Assembly (NCBI GenBank): GCA_900660155.1
Contig: CABFPE010000224.1
Coordinates: 1,007,830-1,071,829, forward strand
Direction of reading: 5' to 3'
DNA from: Hofstenia miamia
Lineage: Eukaryota; Xenacoelomorpha; Acoela; Hofsteniidae
DNA: 64,000 nucleotides
Position 1 is the first letter of the stretch. Each line of letters starts with the position of its first letter. Positions 35,368-47,810 of the stretch are shown one piece after another. The notes beneath the pieces were generated by a model. The model did no database searches. It had not been told where the DNA came from and saw only the letters and a program-made list of their open reading frames with translations. Made by a program: the position numbers and the translations under genes.

Positions 35368-38300
35368 ATATTCTATTTTCGATGTTCAAAATTTATTGTT
35401 TGCAATTATTGCGATATTACAAAACAATAGAAATAGTGGGAAATGGTGCAGATTCTTACTTATTCTAATTCATGTTATATTTCTACTTTTTTGTCATTTA
35501 AATAATTAAATTACAATAGTGCATGCCCTGTTTCAAAAACTTTCAGAATTGTTAGGAATGATGCATCGACTCCTACATTCCTCTAATTCGCATTGCTTTT
35601 ACTATATTTCATTGCAATCAAATAATTTCATTCTAAATTCTAAGGCTATTTTATCAACACCATTTTGGATAACTTCGTATCTTTCCATAGGGGAATCGAC
35701 GATACATATATTTAAAACAAAAAAATTAGACGTTGCCATATAGGAATAGAACAAATTTTTTTTCTTATGCTTTAGGTCTATATATTGGATTAGGACAACT
35801 TAGACATTTACACATTTTTGACGAACGGAAAATGTGTATGATTCTGACTGGAAATCACAGCAAGCGTTTGTGGAAACCGATTTATTTCATAATCTCATTG
35901 CTTTCATCAATTCTGTTTTCAATACTTCACTTACTAAAACTGACATCCATTGTAAAAATTCAAAGCTGATAACAATGAACTCAATCAAGCCTACAATATG
36001 CTTGCTTCACCACCAAAAACCCGAGACGGGCACGAGCCTAATTTTATAACCACACCCGCTCGGCTACCTGCAAATTTATTTCAGGCTGAACTTTAGGATT
36101 GAATATCTCTGCACAACTATGTCAGATTCGTTTTATCTGCAAAAAAATTACAATAGGCGAGAGCAATTATTGGTTATTTTCTCATTATTTGTTATTATTT
36201 GAAAATTGCACATAAATGTTAAGGTTTTGATCAATTTTCATATTTAAATAATAGCATGGTGACGACACAAAAGAGCAAAAGCGTGCATGGTTCATAAAGT
36301 TAAAATTTATTGAGGGATGATTCACGAGTAAGCTGCGAGCCACTGGCCATTAAAACGTTAAGCTGCAAACTTATAAACCCTGGTGTAAACGAGATAACTA
36401 TGGGTTATATTTTGAAGCGTTTGAATTTTTGCGAACAAACTTATATAGAAAATCATTTTTATCGCATTAAGAGAATTTTTTTACAGTCAATAGCATTCTC
36501 CCTCCACCATTTTTTAATTGTGCTTGTTGTTTTTCATCATTGCAAAGAAAAATTCATCCTACCATTATTAATATTATTAAGGCTAATATTGAGATTTTCT
36601 TGTTAATACTAGTTCAAGATAAGCAAATAAAGTATCATACATGTAAATTAAGAAAACAATTGTTACATATTTAACCATAAACTGCCTACTGTACCCATAA
36701 CGATCGATATTGTCCACATTTTCAAGGAATTTCCTCCAAGTCTTTAGGTAAATATGCTCATTTGTTATGGGGGACACGTCCACTAAAAATTAGGGTTTTT
36801 TGTTGTCTGGATGCGCTGAGTATAAACTATTTATCAAAAAACATCAAATTTTTTGAAAAGCTTTCAAATTTCCACACCCAGTGTTCAGAAAATAAACCTC
36901 TAATGAATAAAAACTAACTTCAAATATTACGGTTCAAAAAGATAAACTGGCCAAGCCCCCGTCACGCACGCCATACTCTAAGTCCGTCTTCGCTCAAAGG
37001 CAGGCGTAAAGAAATTTTTTAACAGCAATTAAACACTAATTTGAAATTCAAGCAATAATCGCAGACTTATTCCTACTTATATAGACTAAATCTGTACATA
37101 TTAACTCATTTGTAATCGAAGTAACACAAGACATTGTAATGTTAGTGTAAAACAGTTTTATTCCATCTTAAAAAGGAACGATTTTATTACATTTCTTATT
37201 TTGCCAATATCGTTAGCACTTAAGAAATATCAAAATTCTTTTCATTTATTACATAAGGATGTGAAATTTCAATTAAATTTAAATAGAAAAAAGTTGCAAA
37301 AGAATTCTTGTTCCTCAAGACTGATTTTTTTGATTGGGTATTAAGATTGTTTGAAACTTTACACTATTGATTAGTTAAACTTCAATCGTATTCATCTAGG
37401 ATAGGGGTTTTCATTGGAGGTGAAATTCACCACTAGGATTGAATTTTGGGATTTAAGAGGGTGGATTATGACCTTGGAAGAAAGATCTACCTTAGATGCC
37501 TTTTGAAAATGAGGCGTGAATTTGAATTTGACAAATGGCAAAAGGGGTGAATTGGTCAAGCAATGTAGGGGATAACTTCAAGCTACATATATTTAAAACC
37601 ACGTGAATAATTTTAATATCTGTCTCCAATTTAAGCTAGAAGAATAAGGAATTTTGAAAATCGATCGATAATTGATGCAATTATGACTTGTAAAAACGAT
37701 CGTCTGTTAAGTCCCCACTCATGGAACTGATACCAACGTCAACTTTTAAAGATCTTTCAAGTTGTTTCAAATTGTTCAAGATATTATAAGAATTTTTAGG
37801 ATTGTCGCTACAATTCTGTATTCCATTAATGCATTGCATTGCATTCCAAAAATATATACTCAACTTTAACTAGCAAAAAATGAATATTTAATGACCAATC
37901 TTCAATAATATCATGTTATGTTGAATACAATACAAATTTTTAAGTCATAGTGACATTTTTAAAAAAGCTTATAGGAACTTGAAAGATCTTTAACGGTTAA
38001 ACAATGTTAAAAAAAATTCGGTTAAATGAAGTATGGTGTAACACAGTTACCCCTATTTAAAAGACCTTAAAACTGTATAAAAAGATTTTAACATATGAAA
38101 ATTTGTAAATTCTTTTTTTAGATTTTAAGCCAAAATACTTTTTAGACGCTTTGCATAGAAATCTCATTTTAACTCAATCCATCTCTTAAATGCAACTGTC
38201 TCACTAAATTTGGTATAACGAAAGCAGTCCTCTAAGACTTCATCCATAAATATATTTATAGAATAACCTCGTTTGGTGCACCAAAATTAATATGAATAAT

Positions 38301-40288
38301 GTTTAGAGATGACTCTCTCTCCACTGGGTGGCTTATTTTATTGGAAATTGAAGTCCAAAATCTGCATAATGAACCAAATTGGACTTCCTCTTCCGAATAG
38401 CTAGTAGAACTTTGAGGATTCAAAATTTCTTATTCTTCTAAGTCACCCACATTACATCAATATTTTCTGCAAAATTGAGAAATGTTATCTAGCTCCTGAC
38501 TTCTCATATACATTAAATTCAAATTCCTTGAGTCTTAAACTTGAAATTGTTTTTTTCACAGATTGTCTTCTTCACATAGCAACTAAAATATGCAAAAAAT
38601 CATAGCATACAAAAACGAAAAAAGTTAGAATTTCACAATATGGATGTTTGTTTGAGTACAAGATAAATGAATAATAACAAATTTTCAAAAAAAAATAGCA
38701 TTAGGGTTTTTCAAGCTAGGCATTCAAATAACAAACTAGCAATGATCCTAAAGCAAGAGTTTTAAGCTGATTTCTTTTGAAGTAACAAAGTTACCCCAAA
38801 CTTAGACTATTGATGTTTTTGTTTAATCTAAATAAGCCAAATTAGGATGACTCCCATATTTTGCAAACAAAAAGTACTTAAAATGTGGAAAATTCACAAA
38901 ATATCAGGTTTCTTCCTACTTGATTTGAGCTTAAAATCCTATTCTAGTTGTTCTTGGGGTAACAAAATTACCCTAAACTCAGTTTAAACGTTAAAGTTTA
39001 AGTTGGCAACTGTACCATGAGAAGTTTCCAAAAATATAAAAATAATTCAAAATAGGAAATATGATTTTAGGGTGCGTTTGTACATATTGTAGTTGCAGAT
39101 GGTAAATATATTGATCTAGTTTGGTGTTAGGTAGGAAGTTGAAAATTTAGTGCAATGATTGTTATCAATCATCAAAGTGCATGATAAAATTAGAATGATT
39201 GCTTTATTCTGGACTTTCTACATATTAAAATCCGAAAGTAATATCACTTTATGTGGTCATTGGATCTATTTTTAATACATTTAGTAATCGGGAAAAAGGT
39301 ATTCGAATCTCACTTAATCCTCGCGAATTGTTAAATTGGCGTTACGTCATCGGTATAATGAGGGAGAAATATTATTAAAAATATGACCCTGTTCTTAAAA
39401 AAGTGCTAGGCATAATTGGAGGAAATTAGCTAAATTAAATTTTAAACAATTGGTACTAAATCATTCGCTAGCTGAGGAAAAACACAAACAAGAGTAGGAA
39501 ATTTAATTCGACGAAATCAAATTTTATTTTACTTGATATGAGTAAAATCTCAATTGTCAAAAGAGAAATATCCCTTAAATTGTATACTACTCACGAAGTT
39601 ATTTTATTCCATATCATATCATAGTCTTAATTACGAAATGGAATGGAATTTTCTCCAGCATTATATTCAGAGTTGAAAAGCAAATATGTACGTCTATGCA
39701 GAAAAAGGAAACATTTATACCAAAATCAAAATGCACACATATGCCTAGCATATTACATGCTGCCACCTATTAAATTAGCCATCAGGATATCCATAACGTT
39801 TGGTAATATGTTCCAAGGCACAGTGTTTTATTTCAAATTTGGCAGTTTAAACTTTCTCAAGCAGGGGTCATATATGAACATAGTATGCTGTGCTTCAATA
39901 GTGAAGACTTTGGTATAGCATCTTTATAAATCTTAATAGCTTAGACTGAACATTTTTAAACTCCAATTGATATAATAATATTTATTTTACAAAATGTTAA
40001 CCGAAAGCTATAACATTAAGGCTAATGAGGATATCAAAACGTATGCAGTTTCATTTAATCATATTAAGCAAATTTTTTGAACTAGTAACAATAATTTTGG
40101 ACTTTGGTATCAATTTTGTAATTTTGTGTACACAAAAAGCAATTGATTATGATAATCATTTTCTTATGTACCGATTATATTCTTTTAGTAATATCTACGT
40201 GCTTTACTGTTATGTGTCAGTTTAATATCTTGGCGCACATGATGTATGCATCAAATTGTGGGAAACTACAAATATTGTGAATGACAGA
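35368..40288. other. Non-coding DNA with a recurrent GTAAC..GTTAC motif
   Basis: No gene recognised. The near-palindrome GTAACAnAnTTAC occurs at 38038-38050, 38782-38794 and 38959-38971, each followed by CCC[CT]. The flanks of the last two also look alike, suggesting an old local duplication. The open frame at 39643-39918 (91 codons) has no known motif and I treat it as chance. Confidence 0.4.
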
Positions 40289-40515
40289 CAAAGGTACCCA
40301 GGATTTGCTGACGGGGAGGAGACATTTCATTCGTGACCAAAAGCGGGGCAAAGTCCCGCGAAAATTTTGAAAATGTTGAAAAAATAGAGCCTAAAAAAGC
40401 AGTTTTGCCACGTTATTTCTTATGTTTTTAATTTATGCTGTCAAAATCAACTTTGAAAACCTAAAATGAAGGTGGAGACATTCCATCATATCCCCCTTCC
40501 TTGCGTACGCCACTG
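40289..40515. mobile_element. hAT-type MITE with intact 8-bp target duplication
   Basis: The target duplication ATGACAGA is exact at 40281-40288 and 40516-40523. The left end reads CAAAGGTACCCAGG; the right end, reverse complemented, reads CAGTGGCGTACGCAAGG, the common hAT terminus CAGxGGCGTAC. Inside each end is an AT-free GGGGAGG/GGGGG block and a GGAGACATT motif. It is 227 bp with no coding capacity, so it is non-autonomous and was moved by a hAT transposase. Confidence 0.85.
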
Positions 40516-40523
40516 ATGACAGA

Positions 40524-41099
40524 AAATGCAAAAACACAATCTATAAATTAATGACAATTCATTTTAATGCATTATTATGTAAATAGTAATTTAATACAGA
40601 AACGTAGTATTCTCAACTTCAAGCAGTAAGCTTGAAATTTGTTTAGGTGGTGAAATTTAATTATAAAAAAATAATGCTAACATATGTTTAAAAATTTACT
40701 TTTTCTTAGAAGAATGACAAATTTTCGAAAGGTTTACTACTTGTGATATTGAAAAACGTTGATTAATTTTTAGTGGATATCGAATTTCTTGTTGAAGCAA
40801 AAAATTCAGGTTATCAATATCATAATTTTTAATATGTTTCTTGTATTCATTGTGCTCATACTTGTCACAAATACTGCTTATAAAAATTGCTTTTAGCGAT
40901 CGAATATACCTGGGAAATTTTCGATAACCGCTCATAAAAAAGTTTTCAAAATTTCCTTGAAATGACTGTAAAAATCAAATACGAAATTACAAAGGATATC
41001 AAAACAGGCGGGAAATAGTTAAAAAGCAGTCTACATCAATTTCGCAAATGCTACATCAAAGTGTAAACTAAAAGCTAAAAGTAGTATTTTTTTGCCGTG
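40524..41099. other. Non-coding DNA
   Basis: The - strand open frame 40935-40696 (79 codons) has no known motif. Nothing else is seen. Confidence 0.4.
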
Positions 41100-41470
41100 G
41101 TAATTGCATGTATTTAATTAATGTAGATGGGAAACGCCGTGTTTACATCTCGCGCGATCTCGCCTCAAGTGGTGTACAAAGTGAATTTTAATTGCAACTT
41201 CAACAAGAAAACGAAGACAGTAGCAAATGAGGCTCTCGCGCGCATAAATTGCCTATGTTAAGCGAATAAAAACATGCAAATTCAAGTGCGCAAAACCATT
41301 AACTAGCGAGGTGAAGAGTTGTCCCATTATACTGACTGCGATGCAACAAACGCGCACGTGAGAGCACTTAAAAACAGGCGTAACTTTTTAGCCCAATATA
41401 GCTTATGATAATTTTTAACGGGAACAACTGTCAAATAGGCGAGCGACGCAGGAAACACTTTTAATATTTT
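41100..41470. promoter_or_regulatory. Candidate regulatory element 19 kb 3' of Nk2.1
   Basis: A CpG-rich patch (CTCGCGCGATCTCGCC, CTCTCGCGCGCATAAA) with no ORF in very AT-rich DNA. It contains the best NK2-type site form TCAAGTGG (41165-41172), a second TCAAGTG (41282-41288) and GAGCACTTAAAA near 41363. Composition and site content suggest an enhancer or other conserved element; linkage to Nk2.1 is inference. Confidence 0.35.
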
Positions 41471-42721
41471 ACGTTTATCTTAACAAAATTTAATTAACGA
41501 TTACTTTGACATTTCAAAACAGTTATTGGCAACCGGCTTGCTAATGACTTTATCGTCGCGTCAAATTTTAAAATAATATCATCGGAATTTATAGCAATCA
41601 GATCGAGTTAAACACTAATCATAAATCCATGATTTAGTAGTCAATGTACATGTCACCAAAATTCAGAATCGAAATTTTGAGTGATTGAAAATACGCTTCC
41701 TAATAAATTATGAAAAACACATTTGAAATTTTGAATGGCTTCAATTTACAGTATAGGGATATAAATTCGCTTAAAGATTATTGTTTGATGTAATAGCAGT
41801 ATAGGAATGTTTTGTTTTTATTGATATGGTTTCTATTTTAAATTTTATATAACTCATAAATGAAATAAAAATACATGTAAGTTGATTATTTCCTCTTTAA
41901 AATATTTACATTTTGTTAGCAATTTTACAATTGTATAGGCCTACTGTAGTTGTTGCACTGAATTCTATTTAAAATCAATTGCTTTTCTGATCACGAAACA
42001 ATTTTGATGGTTAAGTTTGACATCAATTCAAGTTATAATACAGGACCTGAATTTTGGGCTTTCGGATGTTTGTTAACTGAAATTAAAAGCAGTTGCATTT
42101 TTGCAAATATAAAACTTCTTATTATTTAGTGAATAGAATGGTTTTAGCTGTAAAGTTTTATGGCGTATTATGAAGTCGGCATCCCGGCATGTACATGTGC
42201 AGCCGGTTTGAATTTAAAAAGTTTGATGAATTCTTATTAAAAATTATCTGTTAGTAATTGAAAGACAAAATTATCCAATTTTAGTTTAAAGTGGGAGAAT
42301 TTTATATCCTAGTGGAAAATTTTTTATTTTCATACAACTTCCAAACTTGATAAATTCAGGAGGATCTTAATTATTCACTTAAAGGCAATTGTGAATACGA
42401 AACAAGTTGTTGGATTAATAAACTTTAATACTTAAGTTTTCTTTTTCTAGAAATCATTTAAAATTTGTTTCGTCTACCTCATTAAGTTGTTCAGAAACAC
42501 AGAAATAATTGCGTAAAAACAGAGTCTTTAAGAGATCCTACATACTTGCATTTGTTAAGCCTATTAATTCAATATTACGTTTTTTTAAATTTGAGTTGAT
42601 AAAGCCAATAGTTTAGAAATAAACATAAAGTTCCTATAATTAGAAATGAATCTTAAGTTCAATTAGTTAATATCCATAAAAATTTGTCAAAAGCAAATGA
42701 TAAATCAGAAATAAAAGTAAG
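41471..42721. other. Non-coding DNA
   Basis: No gene, RNA gene or repeat family recognised. Confidence 0.5.
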
Positions 42722-42724
42722 TAA

Positions 42725-42927
42725 AGCCCATTTCTACACGAACAACTTTTGTCGCCGATTTTTGTCGTCCGAACGGACAACTTTTGTCGCCAACTTTAGT
42801 TGGACCGAACGAACAACTTTAGTCTAGATAATTACTCCCGATTCTGTTGTGGAAGAGGGGTGCTACACGAACGATTTTCGTTGGCCAACAAAAATTGGCG
42901 ACAAAAGTTGTTGGTGTAGCATGGGCT
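42725..42927. mobile_element. PIF/Harbinger-type MITE with TAA target duplication
   Basis: It is flanked by TAA at 42722-42724 and 42928-42930. The termini are AGCCCAT / ATGGGCT, and the inverted repeats stay similar for about 40 bp (CTACAC[GC]AACAACTTTTG, then TCGCC). It is 203 bp with internal shorter copies of the CAACTTTTGTCGCC motif. A 3-bp TWA target duplication is the hallmark of PIF/Harbinger. No coding capacity. Confidence 0.8.
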
Positions 42928-42930
42928 TAA

Positions 42931-45900
42931 GTTATGAAAAACTAACAAATCTTCCTTAAATATTTTCTCAATAAAATCTTATCTGCTATAGAAAAAAATA
43001 TTTCTGAAATTATATGATACTGGACATTGTCATTATTTTATAATGTTGATAAGTTACATATTTATTCCCATGGGAGAGGTGTAACCCCACATTACTTCTT
43101 ATTGCTAATTTTAGGTCAATCTCATGTCGGTTTAATGAATTTTCATCAATACCCATTTTCCTAAAACCATTGAATTTCATTAATCTGTAACAATAAAAAC
43201 TGATAACAAAGCTTATAATTATGCAATTTTCTCAACCCTTTTTCCATGATTAGTAAAATTAATGAAAAAATTTTTAAAAAAAATCTGAATTGACCTTTCA
43301 GCAAATTCGTAGGGCCCTTTCCTTATTCAGTGTGACCCTTAGAGAAACCCTACCTACTTCACTGATTAATACTAAAGTTAGTAGTTAAGTACTCCTTGAA
43401 TTGATATGCGGCAGTTACATCACTTAATTTTCTATCAATATTTGAAATTGAAAATACGTTCTGTAATTAAACACTCATAAAGCAAAGCGCACGCTAAAAC
43501 TACAACTCACTACAAAGGCACATTATGACGATGTACTTAATTTCACTTTACTACGAAACAAAAGTTGACGCCCAACTCTGCTATACTTCAGAAATGATGC
43601 TGTCAGAGAAAGAAAAATATTATTGTAACGACCAATTATATAGTACGAATTAATGCGCAGTGGGAATAATCAAAATTCGGTTTAACAAGTATGTAAGTAG
43701 AAAACGTTATTTTAAGTGCTAAACAAAGCAAATAGAATAATTCTAATAAGCAAAATAATTTCGGCATTGTATTTTTTACAAATCGTTAAATTTTTACAAC
43801 TGTGTCACAATTATTCTAACGTCAATACCTTTAATCAAACAGTAGAATCTTAACACTGAAATACCATAGAGAAATACGGATGCAGTAATATGTATACCTA
43901 ATTATATTACGCGGTAAACAAGTTGTACTATATCATTAAGCACTCGCGTGATGATATGATCACAGACGTAATTATTTTTATAATTAACAGCAACAATGAT
44001 GCATATGTATACACATTATATAAAAAATATATCTTTGTCCTTAATGGATTATTATGCTTATAATCAAAATGGAAGCACAATTATAACTTATAAATCGCTT
44101 TTTTAAAACATTTTTAGCTAAATTCGATTATTATCTTAAAAAGTTTTTACTGTTTCTGATTTTATGAAATTTTTTCAATTAATGTAATAACTTTAATAAA
44201 AGCAATTTCAAAAGTATAACAACAGTGGGAAACAATCCAAATTTCAATCTTTTTTAGATGATACAAGTTGTTTTAATTATGGCTTGAAAATAATCTTGGA
44301 TTAGAAAATAATAAATTATCTTTATTTGATGTTCAGCAGATTTAGTTGAATCATTTATCAGCCGAATGTTAGTAGTTTCGAAACTTCCATAACAAGGTTA
44401 TTACATACTGAACAAACACACGAACAAAACCTACATTTGATCAATCATCTCAATGTGATTTTGCTTTTCTAATTACTGTAGAGATATGTGATTTTTCTAG
44501 TTAGTGATTGATATTCTATAAGAAAAAATTAAGTATTTTCTTAAATATGGCACTTTTGTAATATTCTATCCATCCGGTTTCTTATGTAAATAATTCAGAC
44601 GTCCTTGATATTGCATAAAACTCTGCATAGTAAAAATAATAGTAATGACTAGAAATGGTCTCAGATTCCAGGAAAATCTTGAGTCTGTGAATTAGTCCTA
44701 ATATTGAGCTGTGAAGAAACGAAAATGATAATAGTTCATGAAAATGAAAAATAAGTGTTACCAGTTACCAGCTTAGGGTAAATCATGAAAGACTCAAGAA
44801 TCACACAGAGGTTTAAAAATGAACATAATAATTTACTTAAAAGTGAAATAATTACTAAAAAACAATACTAGTTACAGTACTTGAAATTTTAAGGATTTGA
44901 AAATTCAAGGTGAGAAAATTCAAAATCTAAAAATTCCTTTTATCATTGTAAGAGTTGGGATTAGTGTTGTGATTACGGCATGATTAAGGTTGTAGTGAGG
45001 GTTAGGATTAGGATTTTTTGAAAAGGCTTTGGATTATCCTGCCGTGGATTCGACAGCATTAATAGGTTCTGCGAGAGTTACTGTTCCCAATCTGAGTTCA
45101 ACGGAAAGGTAGAATGAGGAAGTAATAGTTATTAATTTTCTAATTTTAAAATACGATGAACATGAACACATAAGAGCATTTAGGGGATCTAGAGAACTCT
45201 ACTCAATATAACTATTACATAATATACATGTAATAAGACAATAATTGGAAACAACGCATCAAAATGTATAAAGGCCTGCGTAATCCTCTAGCTAAGACAT
45301 CAATCGGAGGAATTCACAATCTTTCAAGTTTATGCTGTCACATTGCTCGTTACTGTTCTGCAACAAAAATTATACCGTTTGTACAGAAGCTTAAAACAAA
45401 TTCAAATATGAAAAGGAAAGTCTAGTTTAATTATGATAAATTTAATATGTGCGCCCGCTCGTGTCTCATCAGGATCACCCATTCCTCATCAAGCCCACCC
45501 ACGACCACCTTCCGAAGCAAGCTACCCCGCAAAACACTAACTTAAACACTTTAATGATACTACGGCGTATGAGGTTTCTAAATATAGAAGCAGCCATTAA
45601 CTGCAGATGTCGCTTGATGTCAAATTTCGTTTCAACCATCATGAAATGCAACTATATCCAAAGAAGTAGCACGAATCATCCCATCTCCTTTCATAATGAC
45701 TTCATTCCACCTTAAAATATAAAATGCCGCATTACCCTTAAAAAATTTGAATCACCCAAATATTTCTGTCCGAAAATAGACACAATTGCTTCGATTGACG
45801 GTAGATCTTCAAAAGATGTCTCGCTATTTACACTTCTATCGTAATCTCTTACAAAATTATGAATAGCAGGTTCATACTACTAGTATTTTCCTGAAAGAAA

Positions 45901-46092
45901 AGTTGCACTGAGAGAATTTGAAAGCTTTGGTTCACCCACTTAACCAGCCTTTTCAAAGGAAAGATGATTATTGTCAAGATGGTATATGTAACATATTATA
46001 ATTTTTCTTAACGCAATAATTTCTTTATGAACCATTAAACTTTCAAATTTTGTTCCTTTTTACTTCAATTTTTACAAGTACAATTCATTTCT
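42931..46092. other. Non-coding DNA
   Basis: No gene recognised. GGGTTAGGATTAGG near 45000 is a short telomere-like stretch, too short to call an interstitial telomere. The frame at 45449-45715 has no known motif. Confidence 0.45.
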
Positions 46093-46100
46093 ACAATATC

Positions 46101-46794
46101 CTTATTATTCCTTAAGCCCGGCCTAGGCCCCCGCACTTTAGAGGGGCCCACTGTTGGTTGAGCAAGAATTTGATTCGTTGAGACATTATTGAATTATGTA
46201 ATTGTACAACAGTTTAAATGCCTTTTGTAAGACCCTCAGATGTAGTTTTGACGACAAAAGGGAAGAAGTAAAATCACTTGTTGTAGATTGCAAATAAATT
46301 TCAAACAACATCAAAACATGGGAAAGAGAGATTAAAGAAGGCCTACAAGATAATGTTCCAGTTAGTGTACAAGATATATTTCGTGTTAACATTTGCCCAA
46401 TTTTGTGCTCTATGCTAAAACATAAAAACCAAAAATTGTCACAAATGTAGATGTGGATGATTATTTTTATTCCTGCAGCAAAACAGAGGGTAAAGAGCAC
46501 TTCCTGTCCTTAAATGTGTTAGAATTTTTATCAGGCAAGATCTAAATTTTAATGTGTTTGGAATAACTAAAACACTGGATTTTAATGAAATTTGCTGCAA
46601 TGAAAATGAGAAAAGTTATCAACTGATGAAATATTGTTCAGTTTAAATATATTAAATGTATTCTTATTAATACATTTTATATATTTTCTTTAATTTCATC
46701 GTTTACTTTATGAGAATATATGGAAGAAGTGAAGCTTTAATAAGCTCCAAACTCGATTGGGCCTAGGGCCCAGCGATATGTTAATCCGGCCCTG
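46101..46794. mobile_element. hAT element remnant with exact 8-bp target duplication
   Basis: ACAATATC is repeated exactly at 46093-46100 and 46795-46802. The right end, reverse complemented, starts CAGGGCCGGATTAAC, a widespread hAT terminus, followed by CTGGGCCCTAGGCCC. The left end has lost its outermost bases' similarity but keeps TTAAGCCCGGCCTAGGCCC. It is 694 bp. A + strand fragment reading IKTWEREIKEGLQDNVPV suggests leftover coding sequence, broken by stops. Probably an internally deleted copy. Confidence 0.75.
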
Positions 46795-46802
46795 ACAATA
46801 TC

Positions 46803-47327
46803 TCTCAATTTATGGTAAATTTAGTTTAGCCTTTTCTGTGTCTTTTTTTAATTTTGAGTTACACGCATTATAATAAAAATATCTAGTCTATTCCATTTTT
46901 TCATTAATGATATTGTATTATTTAATTAATTAATGGCTTTGAAGATATAAAATCTGACAGTAATATCCATTTGTTTTACACAGTCGAACTTAATTGATAG
47001 ACCATAAGACTTTATAAAATTTAAAACAGGAATTGGGTACAAGAGTTCCTGTTAATGTGTGACTCTTGAATTGAACTCTTATTCGTTCTGTCTTCCTGTG
47101 TATTTGATAAGAAATAAAATTCAATTAGGGTTTATGTTCTTCGTTTACAAGCAAAATTGTTCATATCTGTAAGCTAGTTGAATAGTATTTGTTGAAAGTT
47201 GCATGAATAAGAAAGCTTTTTGTGTAATAAAGATAAAAAACCTGATGCCAGCAAGCAGAATTGAGAACCAAAGAAGCAATTGAGAATGTATTGTTGTTAA
47301 TGCACTTTTGAGAACAGTTCATGAAGA
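46803..47327. other. Non-coding DNA
   Basis: Nothing recognisable. Confidence 0.4.
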
Positions 47328-47425
47328 CTACCGTAGATTTCCATGTAAAAGTCGAGGTTTTTTTCCGATACATAATTTTACTGAGGTCGACTTATACAAG
47401 ATTCAGGGGAAAACCGAGGAAATTG
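47328..47425. mobile_element. Mariner/pogo-type terminal fragment
   Basis: CTACCGTAGATTTCCATGTA followed by AAAGTCGAGGTTTTTTTCC, and GGTCGACTTATACAAGATTC about 50 bp on, match the CCGTATTTTTCC..GTATAAGTCGAC terminal pattern of pogo/mariner MITEs as I remember it. Only one end is seen. The family call is from memory. Confidence 0.4.
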
Positions 47426-47810
47426 TCCAGTGAGTAGTGGCTGAGTAGGGGAAATTAAATGGGCGATAATAGAAACAATTCCAATTTGAAACTTTCGTCT
47501 CTTTGAAAGAAATCATATCCTTTTAAATAGTTCAATAATGTGCTCTTTACACTTGTTTCTTTTCAGATAACATGACCAAATAGGATCTGCTCAGTTGTGA
47601 TGGAAGTTTAATAACTGAAACGGTTCAATAATGCTAAAAATATTAAATTTGCCCAGCAACTCATGTCTTATGAAATTTAACTTGATTTGGCCAACTTAGC
47701 TCACTCTTGGTAATGTTACAGAACTAAATTTATAAAATCTATAGTCCTTTGCTACAAAATAAATGTAATTTCATGAAACTCTTTTGTACCAGAGCATATC
47801 TGAGATTTAT

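Noticed and set aside
44990-45020. Interstitial telomere repeat (GGGTTAGGATTAGG)
   Set aside because: Only about two imperfect units, which chance can give.
45449-45715. 88-codon + strand frame
   Set aside because: No known motif, no splice or poly(A) context; treated as chance.
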